Origin: Enterococcus alcedinis | GTDB lineage: Bacteria; Bacillota; Bacilli; Lactobacillales; Enterococcaceae | Reading direction: 5' to 3' | Length of the DNA: 64,000 nucleotides | Assembly (NCBI RefSeq): GCF_014635985.1 | Contig: NZ_BMDT01000002.1 | Location: 124,001-188,000 of the forward strand | Shown here: one piece after another, positions 8,292 to 18,257 of the stretch | Position numbering within the stretch: position 1 is the first letter of the stretch | How the letters are laid out: every line of letters begins with the position of its first letter | Made by a program: the position numbers and the translations under genes | The notes under the pieces: model-generated | The model's input: only the letters and a program-made list of their open reading frames with translations | Told to the model about the DNA's origin: nothing | Database searches by the model: none

Positions 8292-8338
8292 AAAAAAATC
8301 CACCTATCTGTTTCTAAAAACAGTCAGGTGGATTTTTT
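8292..8338. terminator. Bidirectional terminator after fghA
   Basis: AAAAAATCCACCT (to 8305) pairs with AGGTGGATTTTTT (from 8326), with an inner CTGTTT/AAACAG stem. It sits directly downstream of the fghA stop on the minus strand. Confidence 0.82.
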
Positions 8339-8339
8339 C

Positions 8340-9173
8340 TTATTTTAAATATTTTGCATGAAATGCAAAATGGTCTTCTAAAAAGGTCGAAATAAAGAAA
8401 TAACTATGATCGTATCCAGCGAATTTTTGGTAGTCCACTTTTTGATCGTTTTCAAGTGCATTCTTTAAGAAAGTTGTTTCTTTTAATTGTGTTTCATAAA
8501 AACCATCTGCTTCTCCCTGCGTGATGAGGATCGGTACTTGTGGCGCTGTCTTGATTAATTCTGAAGCATCCCAAGCTTTCCAAGTTGTTTGATCGTCTCC
8601 TAAATAAGCCGTCAACGCTTTTTCTCCCCAAGGCACTTGCATCGGATTTAAAATCGGTGCAAAAGCCGAGATCGCTTGAAATCTGTCCGGATTTCTTAAA
8701 CCTAGAACGAGCGCGCCATGCCCGCCCATCGAGTGTCCTGTAATGCTTTCTTTGCCAGAAAAATTCGGAATCAACGGCTTAACAACTTCGGATAATTCTT
8801 GGGTAAGATAGGTATACATTTGATAGTTTTGTGCCCAAGGCATTTGTGTGGCATCGACATAAAATCCGGCACCTTGTCCTAAGTCCCAGCCGGTATCATC
8901 GGCTACGTCTGCTCCACGTGGCGAAGTATCTGGAATCACAACCGCCATCTGATATTTTTCAGCCAAACGTTGGAACCCACTTTTTTGACTGAAGTTATCA
9001 TCGGTACAAGTTAATCCCGATAGCCACCAAAGAAGTGGTAGCTCTTTGCCTTCTGAATTTGACGGTAGGTACAAACTAAAAGTCATCGCACATTGTAAAA
9101 CCTCTGAATCATGGCGATATTTGCGTTGTTCGCCACCAAAAGCCAATGCTGTTTCAAGTAATTCGACAGTCAT
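8340..9173 (-). CDS. fghA: S-formylglutathione hydrolase
   Basis: A 277-aa alpha/beta-hydrolase of the esterase D family that splits S-formylglutathione into formate and glutathione, the second step of glutathione-dependent formaldehyde removal. The nucleophile motif GHSMGGHGA, the LWWLSGLTCTDDNF segment and the late GYDHSYFFI (catalytic His) are visible. The start at 9173 is preferred to the ATG at 9188: the last codons of adhC, GAGGAG, form the ribosome site 7 nt upstream. The adhC stop is only 4 nt before this ATG, so the two genes are translationally coupled. Confidence 0.92.
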   Translation of the reverse strand: MTVELLETALAFGGEQRKYRHDSEVLQCAMTFSLYLPSNSEGKELPLLWWLSGLTCTDDNFSQKSGFQRLAEKYQMAVVIPDTSPRGADVADDTGWDLGQGAGFYVDATQMPWAQNYQMYTYLTQELSEVVKPLIPNFSGKESITGHSMGGHGALVLGLRNPDRFQAISAFAPILNPMQVPWGEKALTAYLGDDQTTWKAWDASELIKTAPQVPILITQGEADGFYETQLKETTFLKNALENDQKVDYQKFAGYDHSYFFISTFLEDHFAFHAKYLK

Positions 9174-9177
9174 TTCC

Positions 9178-10329
<1,152 letters not shown>

Positions 10330-10520
10330 TTATTATCACATACTCTTCTAGTGAATGCTATTTGAGTGCTTTATCACAAGGAGAACAGTGGTCCGGAATC
10401 ATCGTTACGCTCTTTTCAAAACTTCGCTTTCTGATACAAGAAATTCTTAAAAAAATCAGCACGTAAGCGCACAAATCGAAGCAATTTTTTCTTTTCGTAC
10501 TTCCTTTGCTTTCGTCTATG

Positions 10521-10529
10521 GTAAAATAT
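10521..10529 (+). promoter_or_regulatory. Candidate extended -10 promoter of yfhO
   Basis: TGGTAAAAT (TG-n-TAAAAT) lies 37 bp before the TTG start of yfhO. The rest of the 262-bp gap to adhC shows no clear site. Confidence 0.4.
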
Positions 10530-10565
10530 AGGCAAGACAAATAGTTATTTGAAGGGGGTCTTTCT

Positions 10566-13169
10566 TTGCAACAAATTCGAACATTTATTAACGAGAATAA
10601 ACGCTATTTACTAGCAAGTTTCCTGATTCCTTTCGGGATTATGGCACTGATTTATTTAACGATGGGGATCTATCCTGGGAGTAGCCGAAGTGTACTCGCC
10701 AGTGATGCCTTTTCTCAATTTTCCAACTTCCATGCGAGTTTCCGTAATGCCATGCTTGGTAAGCAGAGCTTCTTTTATACTTGGAATGCTTCCATCGGCC
10801 TGAATTATTGGGCACTCATATCCTATTATTTAGGTGGTTTCTTTACGCCGATTGTTCTGCTCTTTCCGAATCAGTTGATGCCGGATGCGCTTTACGTTAT
10901 TACCTTACTTAAAATTGGTAGTGCCGGTTTGGCTTTTTGGTTTTATGCCAAGCATACATTTAAAATCGGCCCATGGAACCATGTTGCACTAGCCGTTTGT
11001 TATGCGCTCATGTCCTTTGTGACGGCTCACTCGGAATTGGTGATGTGGCTCGATGCGTTCATTTACCTTCCGCTGGTCATTTGGGGAATTAATCGTTTAC
11101 TGGAAAAACAAAAGCCGACACTCTTATTTGTGAGTTACTTACTGTTATTTTTATCGAACTATTATATGGGCTTTATGATTGGCGTCTTCTCCTTTTTATA
11201 TTTCTTTTTACGTGTCTTCGGACAATGGGAAACGGGTAAAAAACAAATCTTACCTTATCTTGGCACCTCGCTGCTAGCAGGTGGCGCTTCGATGGTCATG
11301 ATTTTACCGATGTTTCTCGACTTGCGTTCCAATGGTGAGGCACTCTCAGAAATTACGAAATTCAAAACGGAAGCGACCGGTGCGCTTGATTTCTTCGTTA
11401 AAAACATGATTGGCGTTTATGACACAACCAAATATGGTTCAATTCCGTTTATCTATGCCGGTATTTTACCATTGGTCTTTGTCCTGTTTTATTTCTTTAC
11501 AAAACAGGTCGCCTTAAAAGATAAGCTGCTGCATCTCGTTTTATTCGTCGTGCTCATCGCGAGCTTTTATATCGTGCCTTTGAACCTTTTCTGGCACGGG
11601 ATGCATGCGCCAAATATGTTCTTATTCCGCTACGCCTTTTTACTTTCATTCTTGCTCTTAATGCTCGCAGGTTACGGCTGGGAACAACTGACAAAAGACG
11701 ATCACGGCTTATTCTTAGGATTAATTTTGACACTTATCATCGCTTTTAGTGTGGCATATGGGTTAATTCCTAAAGAACAATACACGTACTTAAACGTGCA
11801 ATCATTCTTAGTGACGATCGTCTTCTTAATCGTTTATCTCTTGCTGTTCAGTCTCTATCAGCTAAAATTATTTACGCTCAAACGCTTTACCGTCTTCTTA
11901 TTGCTCTTTGTTTCATGCGAAATGGCACTGAATACACATGGCATGTTGATGGGGATTTTAAATGATTGGAATTATGCGTCTCGTAGCCTCTATACCGCAC
12001 CGCATAAACCGATTAAGACACTCGTTAATCAAGCGAAAAGCGATGCGGACGGCTTCCACCGTTTAGAAAATTTAGATCCGATTTCAGCCAATGATAGTAT
12101 TAATTACGATTATAGTGGCGTCGGCTTGTTTTCTTCGATTCGCAATCGAAACGCATCGGGGCTTTTAAACAAACTTGGTTTCCGTTCAAGAGGGACGAAT
12201 CTAAACATTCGCTACCCAAATAACACGCTCCTAATGGACAGTCTACTTGGCATTGAGTACAACATTTCAAAAACCGATGTCCAAAAATACGGCTTCAATC
12301 GGATCAGTGAAAAAGACAATTACGCGCTTTACAAAAATGATTACGCCCTACCGATTGCTTTTTTAGCACCAAAAGAAAGCACAAAAGTCCAACTGACTGA
12401 AAATGATAACCTCGGCAATCAAACGGCACTCTTTAATAGTCTGACTGGCTTGAACGAAACCTTCTTTCAGTTCCATCCGATTACAGTGGTTAGCAATAAA
12501 AACACAACCATCAGCGATTCAGGTACCAACACAACGTTTACAGAAATTGAACCAAACATCGCCAAAGAAATCACGTGGGAAGTCACTGTTCCTGCTCAAT
12601 CCCAAGCCTACTTGAGCTTGTATCCTTCTGATTTCGGCAAATTAAAAAGCTCGAACGTGACGATTACTGTCAACGGCGAGCAACGCAAAACACAAATTAA
12701 TATTAACGGTCAGTATTACAACTTAGGCTATTATCCAGAAGAGACGACCTTCCAATTTACTGCAAGTTTTTATGGGACACCGGAAGTTTCCTTCCAAAAC
12801 CCACAAGTCTTAACATTGGATACGGAAGCTTACAGTCGCACAATGAATCAGCTTCAAAAACAAAGTGCCGATTTAACCGTTAGCAATCGTAAAGTCAAAG
12901 GAAGCGTGGATGTCGAAGCCGCACAACAACTCGTGACAACGATTCCCTACGACAAAGGTTGGAGCGCCAAAGTCAACGGTAAGAAAGTTGCGATCGAAGC
13001 CTTCCAAGGTGGATTCGTCAGCATTCCACTAGAAGCCGGCACCAACAAAATCGTCTTAAGCTTCTTACCACAAGGCTTCTTAATCGGCCTGTTCTTATTT
13101 ATTAGCTGCATCGCCCTCTTTATCTTTTGGCAACGATGGCAGAGACAAAAAGAACTTAAAAAAGACTAA
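10566..13169 (+). CDS. yfhO: YfhO-family membrane protein (GT-C-type glycosyltransferase-like)
   Basis: An 867-aa polytopic membrane protein: about 13 hydrophobic helices in the first 470 residues, a large extracellular beta-rich domain (about 480-830) and one C-terminal helix. The segment SDAFSQFSNFHASFRN after the first helix is a YfhO hallmark. Family members are linked to glycosylation of cell-surface polymers such as lipoteichoic acid; the role here is taken from the family. The start is TTG behind GAAGGGGG. The last 46 coding bases plus the terminator are repeated at 17755-17856. Confidence 0.85.
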   Translation: MQQIRTFINENKRYLLASFLIPFGIMALIYLTMGIYPGSSRSVLASDAFSQFSNFHASFRNAMLGKQSFFYTWNASIGLNYWALISYYLGGFFTPIVLLFPNQLMPDALYVITLLKIGSAGLAFWFYAKHTFKIGPWNHVALAVCYALMSFVTAHSELVMWLDAFIYLPLVIWGINRLLEKQKPTLLFVSYLLLFLSNYYMGFMIGVFSFLYFFLRVFGQWETGKKQILPYLGTSLLAGGASMVMILPMFLDLRSNGEALSEITKFKTEATGALDFFVKNMIGVYDTTKYGSIPFIYAGILPLVFVLFYFFTKQVALKDKLLHLVLFVVLIASFYIVPLNLFWHGMHAPNMFLFRYAFLLSFLLLMLAGYGWEQLTKDDHGLFLGLILTLIIAFSVAYGLIPKEQYTYLNVQSFLVTIVFLIVYLLLFSLYQLKLFTLKRFTVFLLLFVSCEMALNTHGMLMGILNDWNYASRSLYTAPHKPIKTLVNQAKSDADGFHRLENLDPISANDSINYDYSGVGLFSSIRNRNASGLLNKLGFRSRGTNLNIRYPNNTLLMDSLLGIEYNISKTDVQKYGFNRISEKDNYALYKNDYALPIAFLAPKESTKVQLTENDNLGNQTALFNSLTGLNETFFQFHPITVVSNKNTTISDSGTNTTFTEIEPNIAKEITWEVTVPAQSQAYLSLYPSDFGKLKSSNVTITVNGEQRKTQININGQYYNLGYYPEETTFQFTASFYGTPEVSFQNPQVLTLDTEAYSRTMNQLQKQSADLTVSNRKVKGSVDVEAAQQLVTTIPYDKGWSAKVNGKKVAIEAFQGGFVSIPLEAGTNKIVLSFLPQGFLIGLFLFISCIALFIFWQRWQRQKELKKD

Positions 13170-13225
13170 ATAAAAAATTCGTGTATCGAAAATCTTAATT
13201 GATTTTCGATGCACGAATTTTTGTT
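13124..13225 (+). repeat. Direct repeat, copy 1: yfhO 3' end plus terminator
   Basis: These 102 bp (the last 15 codons of yfhO with stop and the hairpin) recur at 17755-17856 in the same orientation and length with 5 mismatches by eye, about 95% identity. The two copies bracket the Rgg/secreted-protein/ABC module. Confidence 0.9.
13172..13222. terminator. Bidirectional terminator between yfhO and the lipoprotein gene
   Basis: AAAAATTCGTGTATCGAAAATC pairs with GATTTTCGATGCACGAATTTTT with one G-T pair and a 6-nt loop. It serves yfhO (+) and the module A operon (-). Confidence 0.88.
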
Positions 13226-13251
13226 TAGAAAAATGAATGCTAGTCAACACT

Positions 13252-13863
13252 CTATTCTGTTGTTCTCGTAATCATTAATTTGAAAATTAATCCTTTGTCT
13301 TCCTCTTGACCTTCTCCATCTTCAACAATCAAGCTCACATTCTCTGTGATTTTGTACTCTCCTTGTTTTTTGGGATCATAATTGATAACCATTTCAAGTG
13401 GCTTATTCGTGATTTGAGCATCCATTAAGAAATTACTCACCAAGTTAAAGGCTAATTCAGCGGGTGTAACATTGGTATTCTCTATTTTTTCAGAAGTCCC
13501 AATAACATCCACACTATAAGAAATCGGATAATTCTCATCTACTTTAGCAGTAATATTTTCGATAACATCACCATTGGCATAGAAAATACGATACTCATCA
13601 AATCCATTGTTCCTTCCCTTCTCCATGCTTATGGAAGAATCTTTTTCAATAAGCTTTAAGTACTGTGAGATATTGAATTGAAACACGCCAGACGTCAACA
13701 TTAACTCGTCCTTAATTGCTTGATCTTCTTCACTGAAGCGTTCTCGATTGGCTTCATCTTCTAGTGTCACGATCCGATGCGCTTCATTTATTTCTTCTTT
13801 TATACTGCAACCGGTAACGGTTGATAATAGCACCATAAAAAACACAACTGATTTAAATTTCAT
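13252..13863 (-). CDS. Predicted lipoprotein, last gene of module A operon
   Basis: A 203-aa protein with a lipoprotein signal (FFMVLLSTVTGC, Cys near residue 19), so it is expected on the outer membrane face. No family recognised; the mature part is acidic. The start at 13863 lies inside the end of the ABC ATPase gene (11-bp overlap) with GGGAGAGA upstream. Its place at the end of a secreted-protein/ABC operon suggests a part in self-protection or in transporter function; this is inference. Confidence 0.75.
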   Translation of the reverse strand: MKFKSVVFFMVLLSTVTGCSIKEEINEAHRIVTLEDEANRERFSEEDQAIKDELMLTSGVFQFNISQYLKLIEKDSSISMEKGRNNGFDEYRIFYANGDVIENITAKVDENYPISYSVDVIGTSEKIENTNVTPAELAFNLVSNFLMDAQITNKPLEMVINYDPKKQGEYKITENVSLIVEDGEGQEEDKGLIFKLMITRTTE

Positions 13864-14479
13864 GCATTCTCTCTCCCTTAATCTCAAAAACACTGTCACA
13901 TAACGTTTGAATATCTTTTTCGTCGTGACTCGTCAAGAGAATTGTTTTGCCTGAACGCTTTAATTCTTGAATGATTCGATAGACCTCTTGCACACCTTGC
14001 TCATCCAAACCATTAAATGGTTCATCTAAAATATAATAGTCAGGATTTTCCATGATCGCTTGCGCAATTCTTAGCCTTTGTTTCATACCTAAACTAAAAT
14101 ACTTATACTTTTTATGAATCGCCTCTCCCAATCCAACTTCTTCTAACGTTTCTAATAAGATGTCTTGATTCACTTTTTTTTGAATTTCGGCTAAACAAGT
14201 TAAGTTTTCTAGTGCCGTAAAATGGTTGATAAAATTAGGACTTTCAATAATAATCCCCATATTATTCAAAAATTTACCTTCCATTACACGATGACTATCA
14301 ATCCATATCTCCCCTGTTTTTATTGGAATAAAACCCGCAATGGCTTTAAATAAAACCGATTTTCCAGAGCCATTTCTACCAACGATTCCGTAACATTTCC
14401 CCGCCGTAATCGAGAGGTTAATCTCTTTTAAAATACTACTTTTATTCATATCAATTGAAACATTTGTCAGTTTAATCAT
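13853..14479 (-). CDS. ABC transporter ATP-binding protein (module A)
   Basis: A 208-aa ATPase with Walker A GRNGSGKS (about residues 34-41), signature FSLGMKQR (about 129-136), Walker B YYILDEP (about 148-154) and switch His in LLTSHD. The length and sequence fit the small ATPases of two-permease exporters that handle peptides or confer peptide resistance. ATG overlaps the preceding permease stop (ATGATTAA) with AGGAGAG upstream, so translation is coupled. Confidence 0.88.
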   Translation of the reverse strand: MIKLTNVSIDMNKSSILKEINLSITAGKCYGIVGRNGSGKSVLFKAIAGFIPIKTGEIWIDSHRVMEGKFLNNMGIIIESPNFINHFTALENLTCLAEIQKKVNQDILLETLEEVGLGEAIHKKYKYFSLGMKQRLRIAQAIMENPDYYILDEPFNGLDEQGVQEVYRIIQELKRSGKTILLTSHDEKDIQTLCDSVFEIKGERMHEI

Positions 14480-15236
14480 TATAACTCTCCTGTCTTATTT
14501 TCATTCGACTTAAGAACACCACTTCTATCATTAATAGAACCAACCAAAAGAAGAGACTATCGATAAAGAAAAATTGCCCATCAAAAAGGATAAGATTCAC
14601 CGCAGTGACGACTCGATCAAGAACGTTTAAAGTTGTTAAGATACTTACTGTAATAAGCAAAAATAGCAGTGCTTGATTTTGTATGTACCCGATAAAAATA
14701 AACACACTCGCAACGATTAGCATGATAAAAAACAGTACTGCATACGTAAATAGTTGTAATTTAAAGTTTCCTTCTTGGTAGTTAAAAGAACTTTCGGTTG
14801 AGAGTATAGGTGATGTATAGAGAATCACACTCAAACTTATGATTAGCGAGATCGTGTAAATGACGGCATCAAACATCATTTTCTTGAAAAAAAATAAGAA
14901 ATAATCCCATTTACTCGATGCTCTTTGTTTGATAAAGAGATGAAACGATAGCGGATAGCGTAAAAATCGAATCGTCGCAATAATACCTAATACTTGAAAA
15001 ATCACAGGTAAAAAAAGTTGTTGCGTATTTGTTAAGTCAAGATAAGTATGAGTCGCGTCCACAGAAGACGAATAGAATCCTAGCAAGAGATGCATGACAT
15101 CCCAATTATTCACCGTAACATCTAAGTTATAGATAATATCAGAAAAAATTTTATTGGGTATATTAAAAGTCATTAATAACAAAACTTCTGTGATTAATCC
15201 AATATTTTTCAAAAAATATTTAAGTTTAAACATCAT
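14472..15236 (-). CDS. ABC transporter permease subunit (module A)
   Basis: A 254-aa hydrophobic protein with about six membrane segments. Not recognised by sequence, but it lies between a second membrane protein and the ATPase and is taken as a permease half. The start is one of the tandem ATGs at 15236/15233, which overlap the stop of the upstream permease. Confidence 0.72.
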   Translation of the reverse strand: MMFKLKYFLKNIGLITEVLLLMTFNIPNKIFSDIIYNLDVTVNNWDVMHLLLGFYSSSVDATHTYLDLTNTQQLFLPVIFQVLGIIATIRFLRYPLSFHLFIKQRASSKWDYFLFFFKKMMFDAVIYTISLIISLSVILYTSPILSTESSFNYQEGNFKLQLFTYAVLFFIMLIVASVFIFIGYIQNQALLFLLITVSILTTLNVLDRVVTAVNLILFDGQFFFIDSLFFWLVLLMIEVVFLSRMKIRQESYND

Positions 15237-16044
15237 GTCGTTTTCCCCACTTAAAGTACCCAATGAATCCAGTCCCTGCTAACATTAAAGGAAGAATGGT
15301 ATACTTCCAGATCTCCGTAATTTTACTATAGTAACCTAAAAAAGGAACAGATAGATCCATATAAGGAAGCTCAAAATTCGTACTCATAAAATAATAGAGA
15401 TAACTAAACACCAATGGAACCAAAATAAAAGCGTACATGCTTTCTTTCGTAAATAACGTAAACACGGAGAATAAGATCGAAAATGAAAAAATAATCGGCA
15501 AATCATTCAATAATGTGATGGATAAATAATAATAAAGCGGGTGCCCCTCAAAGAAATCACTTGGTAATAAAAAATTAAAAATATAAGCCGTTGATTCTAA
15601 AGTAATGTCGTGAGTTACTGGTGTAATCAGTGAATAAAGAAAATACGTCAACAAATGACTCGCTGTCACCGTTAGTGCAATGATGGCTGAATAACTTACG
15701 ATTGCTTGAATCAACTTCACAGGATAGTTTTTAAATCGGTGTCGTCCGACAATAAAATAGGATGTTAACTCCTCTTTGAAATTCATTAAACCAATTAAAA
15801 TCAAAAAAGGATACACGACCGTTAAATTAGCTGCATGATTATTAATATTTCCCCATCGTAAACTTGCAATGATAAATTGTTGCCTCAAGCTATAATTTTT
15901 CTCCGCATTGTACTGATCGGGTCCTGTTAAAACGTCCCAAACTGGAAGAATATCAAAAATGATGTAGCAAGTAAATACGAATAGTGGAAATCCTATTAAG
16001 ATTAAAAGTAACTTTTTATTAAGAAAAATTCGTTTATTGTACAC
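15226..16044 (-). CDS. ABC transporter permease subunit (module A)
   Basis: A 272-aa membrane protein with about six hydrophobic segments and a basic C-terminus. The start is GTG at 16044 behind AAGGAAG. It follows the secreted-protein gene across a terminator hairpin and overlaps the next permease, so the transporter genes form a tight cluster. Not assignable to a named family by eye. Confidence 0.72.
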   Translation of the reverse strand: MYNKRIFLNKKLLLILIGFPLFVFTCYIIFDILPVWDVLTGPDQYNAEKNYSLRQQFIIASLRWGNINNHAANLTVVYPFLILIGLMNFKEELTSYFIVGRHRFKNYPVKLIQAIVSYSAIIALTVTASHLLTYFLYSLITPVTHDITLESTAYIFNFLLPSDFFEGHPLYYYLSITLLNDLPIIFSFSILFSVFTLFTKESMYAFILVPLVFSYLYYFMSTNFELPYMDLSVPFLGYYSKITEIWKYTILPLMLAGTGFIGYFKWGKRHDV

Positions 16045-16067
16045 AAAAACACTTCCTTATAATTCAA

Positions 16068-16108
16068 TAAAAAACTAGAAGGATGGTTGACTGTATCCAC
16101 CTTCTAGT
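16068..16108 (-). terminator. Intra-operon terminator after the secreted-protein gene
   Basis: On the minus strand CTAGAAGG plus TGG pairs with CCA plus CCTTCTAG across a short loop with one bulge, followed by TTTTTTA. Partial read-through would give much more of the small secreted protein than of the transporter, as at many bacteriocin loci. Confidence 0.8.
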
Positions 16109-16119
16109 GCTTGTTTCTA

Positions 16120-16518
16120 TTAATTTGAGTCCGGGCTCCACGAACCGTAAATAGTGAAGTTATCTTGAAACAATTTTTTATTAAATAGCTTTAAATAATA
16201 AGATCCACCAGCTGCTGAATCATCATAGAATGATCCTCTAGTCGCTGTCCAAACTTGTGCTGAACCCACACTTTTTCCAGTATTTGAATTATAATTTGTT
16301 ACATCGACTCTTTTTCCTCCGACAGTATCCATTAAATTCAAAATTGTATTTGTACTATTCATTTTTTTTAATGTTGATGTTGCGTTTCCATTACTCGTTA
16401 CTTTAAAATTACTTAATTCACCTATTTGTCTAGCACCAACGATTTCCACCGATGCCCCTGCAATAACGGTTGCCGCAAACGCACCTAATAATAATTTTTT
16501 CTTTGTTTGTTTCTTCAT
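16120..16518 (-). CDS. Small secreted cysteine-free protein (module A), possible antimicrobial or signal
   Basis: A 132-aa protein with a Sec signal peptide (KKQTKKKLLLGAFAATVIAGAS, likely cut near residue 25-30). The mature part has no Cys, is rich in Ser, Asn, Thr, Gly and aromatic residues, and ends in GSWSPDSN. I do not recognise a family. ATG follows GAGGAG. It begins an operon with an ABC transporter and a lipoprotein and is divergent from an Rgg-type regulator. That layout resembles a bacteriocin or similar exported effector; function is inferred. Confidence 0.75.
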   Translation of the reverse strand: MKKQTKKKLLLGAFAATVIAGASVEIVGARQIGELSNFKVTSNGNATSTLKKMNSTNTILNLMDTVGGKRVDVTNYNSNTGKSVGSAQVWTATRGSFYDDSAAGGSYYLKLFNKKLFQDNFTIYGSWSPDSN

Positions 16519-16787
16519 TTTCTAAACACTCCTCTTCCTTATCCATGCTAATAAATTTTATTTTCATAATCTACTTGCTTACAATCTTTCTATATTTTAA
16601 AATAAAAACAAGAAAATAATATTCCAGAATCAACCTCTTGGGTTAATAGGAAACCAAATGTCTAAATAAGAATACATGAGACTCATCCCTTTCTAAATTT
16701 TCTTAATAAGTTAACGCAACCCAATTATATCGATTCAAAACATTTTTCTTCCAATTTGTTCGATAATTGGACAAAAAGGAGCCTTAT

Positions 16788-17621
16788 ATGATAAAAGATG
16801 GTAAATTAATTAAAAAATTACGAAAAGAAAGAAATATTACACAGGAAAAACTAGTTAATATGCAATATTCTCGTAGCACTTTAGCTAGGATTGAAAGTGA
16901 AGATCTCGATATGAGGACAGAAATGCTCATTAATTTACTCAATCGAATGAATATTTCTCTTGAAGAATATCAATTTTATAAAAATGAAAATCTACTATCT
17001 AAAAAAGATGATGCAAGGAAAAATTTTACGGACAAAGCACTCAACCTAAAAACAGGTGATTCTTATTTAAAAGACCTCTATGACGAGTATCTGAAATCAA
17101 ATGATTTTTACTATCTCTATCTTTATTGCTTAGGAAAAATTCTTCAACATAAGGTTAACAAAAAGGCAATTGATCTGACCAAAGAAAGTCAAATTATTAA
17201 AGAGTACCTGGCAAAAATCGAAACATGGGGTTTTTTTGAATTTGCATTGTATGCAAATAGTTTATATCTATTTAACGACGACTTTATTGAACAGCAGTAT
17301 AGCTTCGTCTTACGTAAAATGAATCAATTCTCTCACATAGATAAATTCAAGCACCTTAAAATTCGTTTTTTATTAAATTCTATTATTTTATCTTTTGAAC
17401 GAAATAAATTATCCTTATTGGACCAGTATTTATCAGATTTATTTGAAAGCACAATCGATTCTGATTATATATTAGGGAGAATTTTCTGGCGATTTTTTAC
17501 AGACTTAAGAACTAATCAACAGCTTTTTGATACTACGCTCACTTATAATTGGTTACACTCTCTCGGTTATGATGATTTAGCAAATAATTTTTTAGAAATA
17601 GAGCAATTGTTTCGTAAATAA
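16788..17621 (+). CDS. Rgg/GadR/MutR-type transcriptional regulator (module A)
   Basis: A 277-aa regulator with an N-terminal XRE helix-turn-helix (LIKKLRKERNITQEKL ... SRSTLARIE) and a helical C-terminal domain. It is a paralogue of the regulator at 5412 (both have IETWGxFEF). The ATG at 16788 is chosen because AAAAGGAG lies 6 nt upstream; a TTG at 16767 would begin before that site. It is divergent from the secreted-protein operon, and the 269-bp gap should hold their promoters. No short hydrophobic pheromone gene was found nearby. Confidence 0.83.
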   Translation: MIKDGKLIKKLRKERNITQEKLVNMQYSRSTLARIESEDLDMRTEMLINLLNRMNISLEEYQFYKNENLLSKKDDARKNFTDKALNLKTGDSYLKDLYDEYLKSNDFYYLYLYCLGKILQHKVNKKAIDLTKESQIIKEYLAKIETWGFFEFALYANSLYLFNDDFIEQQYSFVLRKMNQFSHIDKFKHLKIRFLLNSIILSFERNKLSLLDQYLSDLFESTIDSDYILGRIFWRFFTDLRTNQQLFDTTLTYNWLHSLGYDDLANNFLEIEQLFRK

Positions 17622-17754
17622 TTTCTTCAAATAAGAGATAAAGTTCCGTTCTCAAGTGATTGAATCGTTTCGATTTATTGGTGAAACCCGCTATGCTGAT
17701 GTGTTGCATTTTTTTCTGAACCGTTTACTAGGTAAGTTTTACTGTTAACCTATT

Positions 17755-17856
17755 CTTTTGGCAACGATGGCAAAAACAAAAAGAACTTAAAAAAGACTAA
17801 ACAAAAAATTCGTGTATCGAAAATCTTAAATGATTTTCGATACACGAATTTTTGTT
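17755..17856 (+). repeat. Direct repeat, copy 2: yfhO 3' end plus terminator
   Basis: Second copy of the 102-bp unit found at 13124-13225. Here it is not attached to any yfhO gene. Its hairpin probably works as the terminator of the 53-aa gene on the minus strand. Confidence 0.9.
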
Positions 17857-17862
17857 ATTAAT

Positions 17863-18024
17863 CTAATTTGTCCCACCTTTTTCAAAGGCTGTCAAACACA
17901 TTAAAATCAGCAAACAAATAAACAACCCCATCAGAAACACTAACTGGTAACGATCTTCTTGCGGACCAAAAATCGTTAAAATAATTAATAACGCCGTAAC
18001 AATATAGAGGATTACACGTACCAT
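17863..18024 (-). CDS. 53-aa two-helix membrane protein (possible immunity protein)
   Basis: A small protein with two hydrophobic segments (about residues 4-19 and 28-45) around a short polar turn (GPQEDRY). The ATG lies inside the last codons of the 72-aa secreted-protein gene, with GGAGGA 7 nt upstream, so the two are coupled. The hairpin of repeat copy 2 follows. Small two-helix proteins are often immunity proteins of linked peptides; that role is inference. Confidence 0.65.
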   Translation of the reverse strand: MVRVILYIVTALLIILTIFGPQEDRYQLVFLMGLFICLLILMCLTAFEKGGTN

Positions 18025-18230
18025 CCAATATATCCTCCAGAAGTCTTTTCGACTTTCATTAAAGTCATTCCTAAATATTTCGATGGTGGATAGGATTTAA
18101 ACTTATGCATTTCGTAACTGGCTCTCATATTATTTTGATTTCCTACACTGATATCTGTCTCTGCGTAGCCAACTTGCGCACTACCGATTCCAATTGATAA
18201 CACTAATGCTGCTAAAATGAATTTTTTCAT
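18012..18230 (-). CDS. 72-aa small secreted peptide precursor, module B
   Basis: A Sec signal peptide (KKFILAALVLSIGIGSA, likely cut near AYA/GYA around residue 23) precedes a basic, aromatic mature part of about 46-50 residues with PPSKYLGM and a GGYIGWYV end. Similar small exported proteins occur in Firmicutes, but their role is not known to me. The start at 18230 is preferred to one at 18266 because AGAGGTG precedes it. It has the same tandem operator and -10 spacing as the bacteriocin gene. It could be a second bacteriocin, a pheromone or an accessory factor. Confidence 0.7.
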   Translation of the reverse strand: MKKFILAALVLSIGIGSAQVGYAETDISVGNQNNMRASYEMHKFKSYPPSKYLGMTLMKVEKTSGGYIGWYV

Positions 18231-18257
18231 GAACGACACCTCTTCTATTTTTATCCC

